Shown: positions 5,062-6,181 of the stretch, piece by piece
Layout of the letters: every line of letters begins with the position of its first letter
How positions within the stretch are numbered: the stretch's first letter is position 1
Assembly (NCBI GenBank): GCA_026786325.1
Contig: JAJAYH010000175.1
Coordinates: 1-6,181 of the forward strand
DNA length: 6,181 bases
Origin: Alkalinema sp. CAN_BIN05
Lineage (GTDB): Bacteria > Cyanobacteriota > Cyanobacteriia > Leptolyngbyales > Leptolyngbyaceae
Direction of reading: 5' to 3'
The notes under the pieces: model-generated
The model's input: only the letters and a program-made list of their open reading frames with translations
What the model was told of the DNA's origin: nothing
The model's database searches: none
Program-made: the position numbers and the translations under genes

Positions 5062-6181
5062 ATGAATTACGATGTCATTATCGTTGGGGCCGTATTAGCA
5101 GGATGTAGTGCTGCTATTCAATTGACCGATCGGGGTTGGAATGTATTACTTTTAGAACAACAGAAGTATCCTGTCCATAAATTGTGCGGTGAGTTTCTAT
5201 CCGTTGAGGTGATTGAGAATTTTGTAAATCTTGGTATTCTAGATACGGTGCGAAAAGTGGGTGCCCATCCCATTCGGAATGCTTTGCTTACGACTACAAC
5301 GGGTGAAACGTTTGAACATCAATTACCCGGAGTTGCGTTGGGGTTGAGTCGTTATCAACTAGATTTAATGCTATTTGAACGCGCAGAATCAGTGGGCGCG
5401 ATTTGTCAAGATGGGACTGTTGTTCGTGATATTTCCGGCGATTTTAAGACTGGATTTAAGGTATCGACGAATTCTGGGGAGTTCACTAGTCGTATGGTAT
5501 TGGCTGCCCACGGGAAACGATCGCCCCTAGATACTCAACTCGATCGTCCCTTTGCCCGCCGCAAATCCCCTTGGGTTGCCTTCAAAGCCCATTGTGATGG
5601 ATTGAGATTGCCGGGAATGATAGAACTCCATGCTTTTCCGGGTGGTTATTGTGGACTGTCGATGATTGAAACGGGACAGGTGAACTTGTGTTGGATTGGG
5701 CATGAAAAGATTTTGAATGGTAGTGACGATCGTAATCTGCCAAATGCTTTGTATGAAAATCCTGTATTACGCGATCGTTTGGCGCACATGACAATTAATC
5801 CAGCCGTCAAACATCGTCTCAGTCAAATCTCATTTGAATTAAAGGGAAACTTTGATGGTGATATTTGTATGATTGGAGACACTGCTGGAATGATTACGCC
5901 GTTGTGTGGTGATGGAATGGCGATGGCATTGCGGACGGCAGAAATAGCGGTGCCAATGGTGAGTGATTATTTACAAGGAATTCTCAGTGCCTCACAACTT
6001 AAATCAAACTATCGTGATACTTGGCAACGGGAATTTAGATTGCGTCTACAGCTTGGGCGCTTGATGCATTCAGCATTTATTCAGCCGCAGGTGGCTCAGG
6101 TAGGTGTTTCTATTTGCCGATCGTTCCCCGCAATTGGCAATTGGTTAATTCAAAATACCCGAGGATCTGCTTCTCCCGTTC
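5062..6181 (+). CDS. FAD-dependent oxidoreductase, geranylgeranyl-reductase-like (3' end cut by window)
   Basis: Translated by hand, the frame from ATG 5062 stays open for 373 codons to the window edge with no frameshift, so the 3' end is outside the window. It is a flavoprotein of the geranylgeranyl reductase/class A monooxygenase-like group (COG0644 type). Evidence: an N-terminal beta-alpha-beta FAD fold (DVIIVGAVLAG, with Glu32 at the ribose-binding position), KLCGEFLS (40-47), AAHGKRS, a GYCGLSMIE stretch, and the second FAD motif CMIGDTAG (269-276) followed by PLCGDGMAMALRTAE. One oddity is that residue 11, the second glycine of GxGxxG, is Val (codon GTA at 5092-5094). As the third gene after the synthase and methyltransferase it probably hydroxylates, oxidises or reduces the polyketide, by analogy with the flavoprotein SrsC. 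Comparable proteins run to about 380-400 residues, so little is likely missing. The exact reaction is not readable from sequence. Confidence 0.9.
   Translation, partial: MNYDVIIVGAVLAGCSAAIQLTDRGWNVLLLEQQKYPVHKLCGEFLSVEVIENFVNLGILDTVRKVGAHPIRNALLTTTTGETFEHQLPGVALGLSRYQLDLMLFERAESVGAICQDGTVVRDISGDFKTGFKVSTNSGEFTSRMVLAAHGKRSPLDTQLDRPFARRKSPWVAFKAHCDGLRLPGMIELHAFPGGYCGLSMIETGQVNLCWIGHEKILNGSDDRNLPNALYENPVLRDRLAHMTINPAVKHRLSQISFELKGNFDGDICMIGDTAGMITPLCGDGMAMALRTAEIAVPMVSDYLQGILSASQLKSNYRDTWQREFRLRLQLGRLMHSAFIQPQVAQVGVSICRSFPAIGNWLIQNTRGSASPV

Noticed and set aside
5582..5794. Minus-strand reading frame of 70 codons
   Set aside because: It is antisense to the clearly coding FAD oxidoreductase frame, which continues through it.

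Overview
The window looks like a piece of a cyanobacterial chromosome. Three things suggest this. The hexamer CGATCG, the core of the cyanobacterial HIP1 repeat, occurs about 35 times by hand count, against roughly 1.5 expected in random sequence of this length. The base composition is moderately AT-rich and Shine-Dalgarno sites are weak or absent. One regulator belongs to a PAS plus LuxR-type HTH family that I associate with cyanobacteria. I cannot name the genus.

Layout. Bases 1-464 hold no recognisable gene, only AT-rich sequence with inverted repeats; the first 408 bases lack CGATCG entirely. A divergent ribonuclease HI is on the minus strand (465-1028). All later genes are on the plus strand: a UGT80/sterol-glucosyltransferase-like GT1 enzyme (1084-2337), a short PAS/LuxR-HTH regulator (2512-3045), a type III polyketide synthase (3187-4299), a class I SAM methyltransferase (4316-5050), and an FAD-dependent oxidoreductase (from 5062) that is still open at the window end. 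It shows no frameshift over 373 codons.

How they may work together. The synthase, methyltransferase and flavoprotein are separated by only 16 and 11 bases and read as one operon. The set parallels the Streptomyces srsABC arrangement (type III PKS, methyltransferase, flavoprotein hydroxylase) for phenolic lipids. By manual alignment, the synthase has the Cys-His-Asn triad and the three residues (Thr, Ala, Cys) reported to open the long acyl tunnel of mycobacterial PKS18. A long-chain alkyl-pyrone or alkyl-resorcinol product, then methylated and oxidised, is therefore the best prediction. The glycosyltransferase upstream could glycosylate that lipid, but this is inference from proximity. The regulator is the obvious candidate controller. 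Between it and the synthase lies a near-perfect inverted repeat (10 of 11 positions) whose arms bracket a consensus TATAAT with no good -35 box, as expected for an activator-dependent promoter. This regulator/operator/PKS operon unit is the most interesting part of the window.
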